Assembly: GCA_028877045.1 (NCBI GenBank)
Contig: JAGWPQ010000371.1
Coordinates: 1-5,954, forward strand
Direction of reading: 5' to 3'
DNA from: Bacteroidota bacterium
GTDB taxonomy: Bacteria; Bacteroidota; Bacteroidia; Chitinophagales; Chitinophagaceae
Length of the DNA stretch: 5,954 nt
Below, one piece after another: positions 5,572 through 5,954 of this stretch (its first letter is position 1; each line of letters begins with the position of its first letter). Below the pieces are notes generated by a model. That model ran no database searches, was not told where the DNA came from, and saw only the letters and a program-made list of their open reading frames with translations. The position numbers were made by a program, and so were the translations under genes.

Positions 5572-5954
5572 ATGAAGATTCTTCTAAAGAAGGTTTTAAT
5601 TGCCGATGCCAATTCTCCTTTCGATAATTCAAACAAGGATATTTTAATTGCTGACGGAAAAATAATTTCCATAAAAGATAACATCACCGAAAAGGCTGAT
5701 ACAACTATTGAAGAAGAGCTAACCGTTTCGCCGGGATGGATCGACAGTTTCTCTCATTTTTGTGATCCCGGATATGAATTTAAAGAAACCATCGAAACGG
5801 GTGCAGCAGCAGCAATTGCAGGTGGATTTACACACGTTTTTGTTTTGCCTAATACATTACCTGTTGTTCAAAGTAAATCACAGGTAGAATATATCGTTCA
5901 AAAATCAAAATCACTCGGCATAACAATTCATCCTTTGGGTACTGTTACAAAAAA
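5572..5954 (+). CDS. Dihydroorotase-family amidohydrolase, 5' part, with altered metal-binding motif
   Basis: Only the first 127 codons are present; the gene runs off the right edge. The start (MKILLKKVLIADANSPF) and the N-terminal beta-sandwich with 'DILIADGKI' (23-31) are typical of class I dihydroorotases. The core 'SPGWIDSFSHFCDPG' (53-67) is followed by 'KETIETGAAAAIAGGFT' (71-87) and 'VLPNTLPV' (91-98, with the conserved Asn of PNT). Active dihydroorotases have D-x-H-x-H-L-R-(D/E)-P-G. Here the first His is Phe60, His62 is kept, and the substrate-binding Arg is Cys64. Catalytic dihydroorotase activity (carbamoyl-aspartate to dihydroorotate, pyrimidine synthesis) is therefore doubtful. 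The protein may be a non-catalytic PyrC' or PyrX-like partner of aspartate transcarbamoylase, or an amidohydrolase with another substrate. Similar paralogues are, as I recall, common in Bacteroidota. The start ATG is the first in frame; no clear promoter was found. Confidence 0.88.
   Translation, partial: MKILLKKVLIADANSPFDNSNKDILIADGKIISIKDNITEKADTTIEEELTVSPGWIDSFSHFCDPGYEFKETIETGAAAAIAGGFTHVFVLPNTLPVVQSKSQVEYIVQKSKSLGITIHPLGTVTK

Noticed and set aside
1..5954. Mobile element, CRISPR array, phage gene or defence system
   Set aside because: No transposase, integrase, spaced repeats, terminal inverted repeats or known defence domains are present; nearly all the sequence is explained by housekeeping genes and short intergenic gaps.

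Overview
The window reads as a compact, AT-rich stretch of a Bacteroidota chromosome, most likely from the Chitinophagaceae or a relative. Three things point there. The gene content includes a BT_3928-type DoxX/MauE protein next to a tandem DUF1599 protein, an FKBP lipoprotein next to a DHH phosphoesterase and ndk, and a Bacteroidota-style dihydroorotase homologue. The starts lack strong Shine-Dalgarno sequences. Four transcription units have a copy of the Bacteroidota -7 promoter element TAnnTTTG just upstream.

Layout from left to right: (1) a minus-strand pair, a DUF1599 protein followed 23 nt later by the membrane protein of the BT_3928 family, running off towards the left edge; (2) a divergent plus-strand folP (dihydropteroate synthase, folate synthesis), with its own promoter and a terminator hairpin that overlaps its stop codon; (3) convergent to it, a minus-strand two-gene operon made of a DHH/DHHA1 phosphoesterase (NrnA-like) and, 3 nt downstream, an FKBP-type peptidyl-prolyl isomerase lipoprotein; (4) divergent from that operon, plus-strand ndk (nucleoside diphosphate kinase) with a strong symmetric terminator; (5) a minus-strand tRNA-Pro(GGG) with its own promoter; (6) the first 127 codons of a plus-strand dihydroorotase-family gene, cut by the right edge.

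Most of the genes are housekeeping: folate, nucleotide pools (ndk, the phosphoesterase, the dihydroorotase homologue), envelope protein folding and translation. I see no mobile element, CRISPR array, phage gene, toxin-antitoxin pair or defence system, and no convincing new system. The points most worth a second look are the dihydroorotase homologue, which has lost one of the two metal-binding histidines of the HxH motif and the adjacent substrate-binding arginine; the uncharacterised DUF1599/BT_3928 pair, with an internally duplicated DUF1599 and a thioredoxin-like domain lacking CxxC; and the FKBP lipoprotein with an apparent degenerate extra module. All intergenic gaps are shorter than 300 bases.
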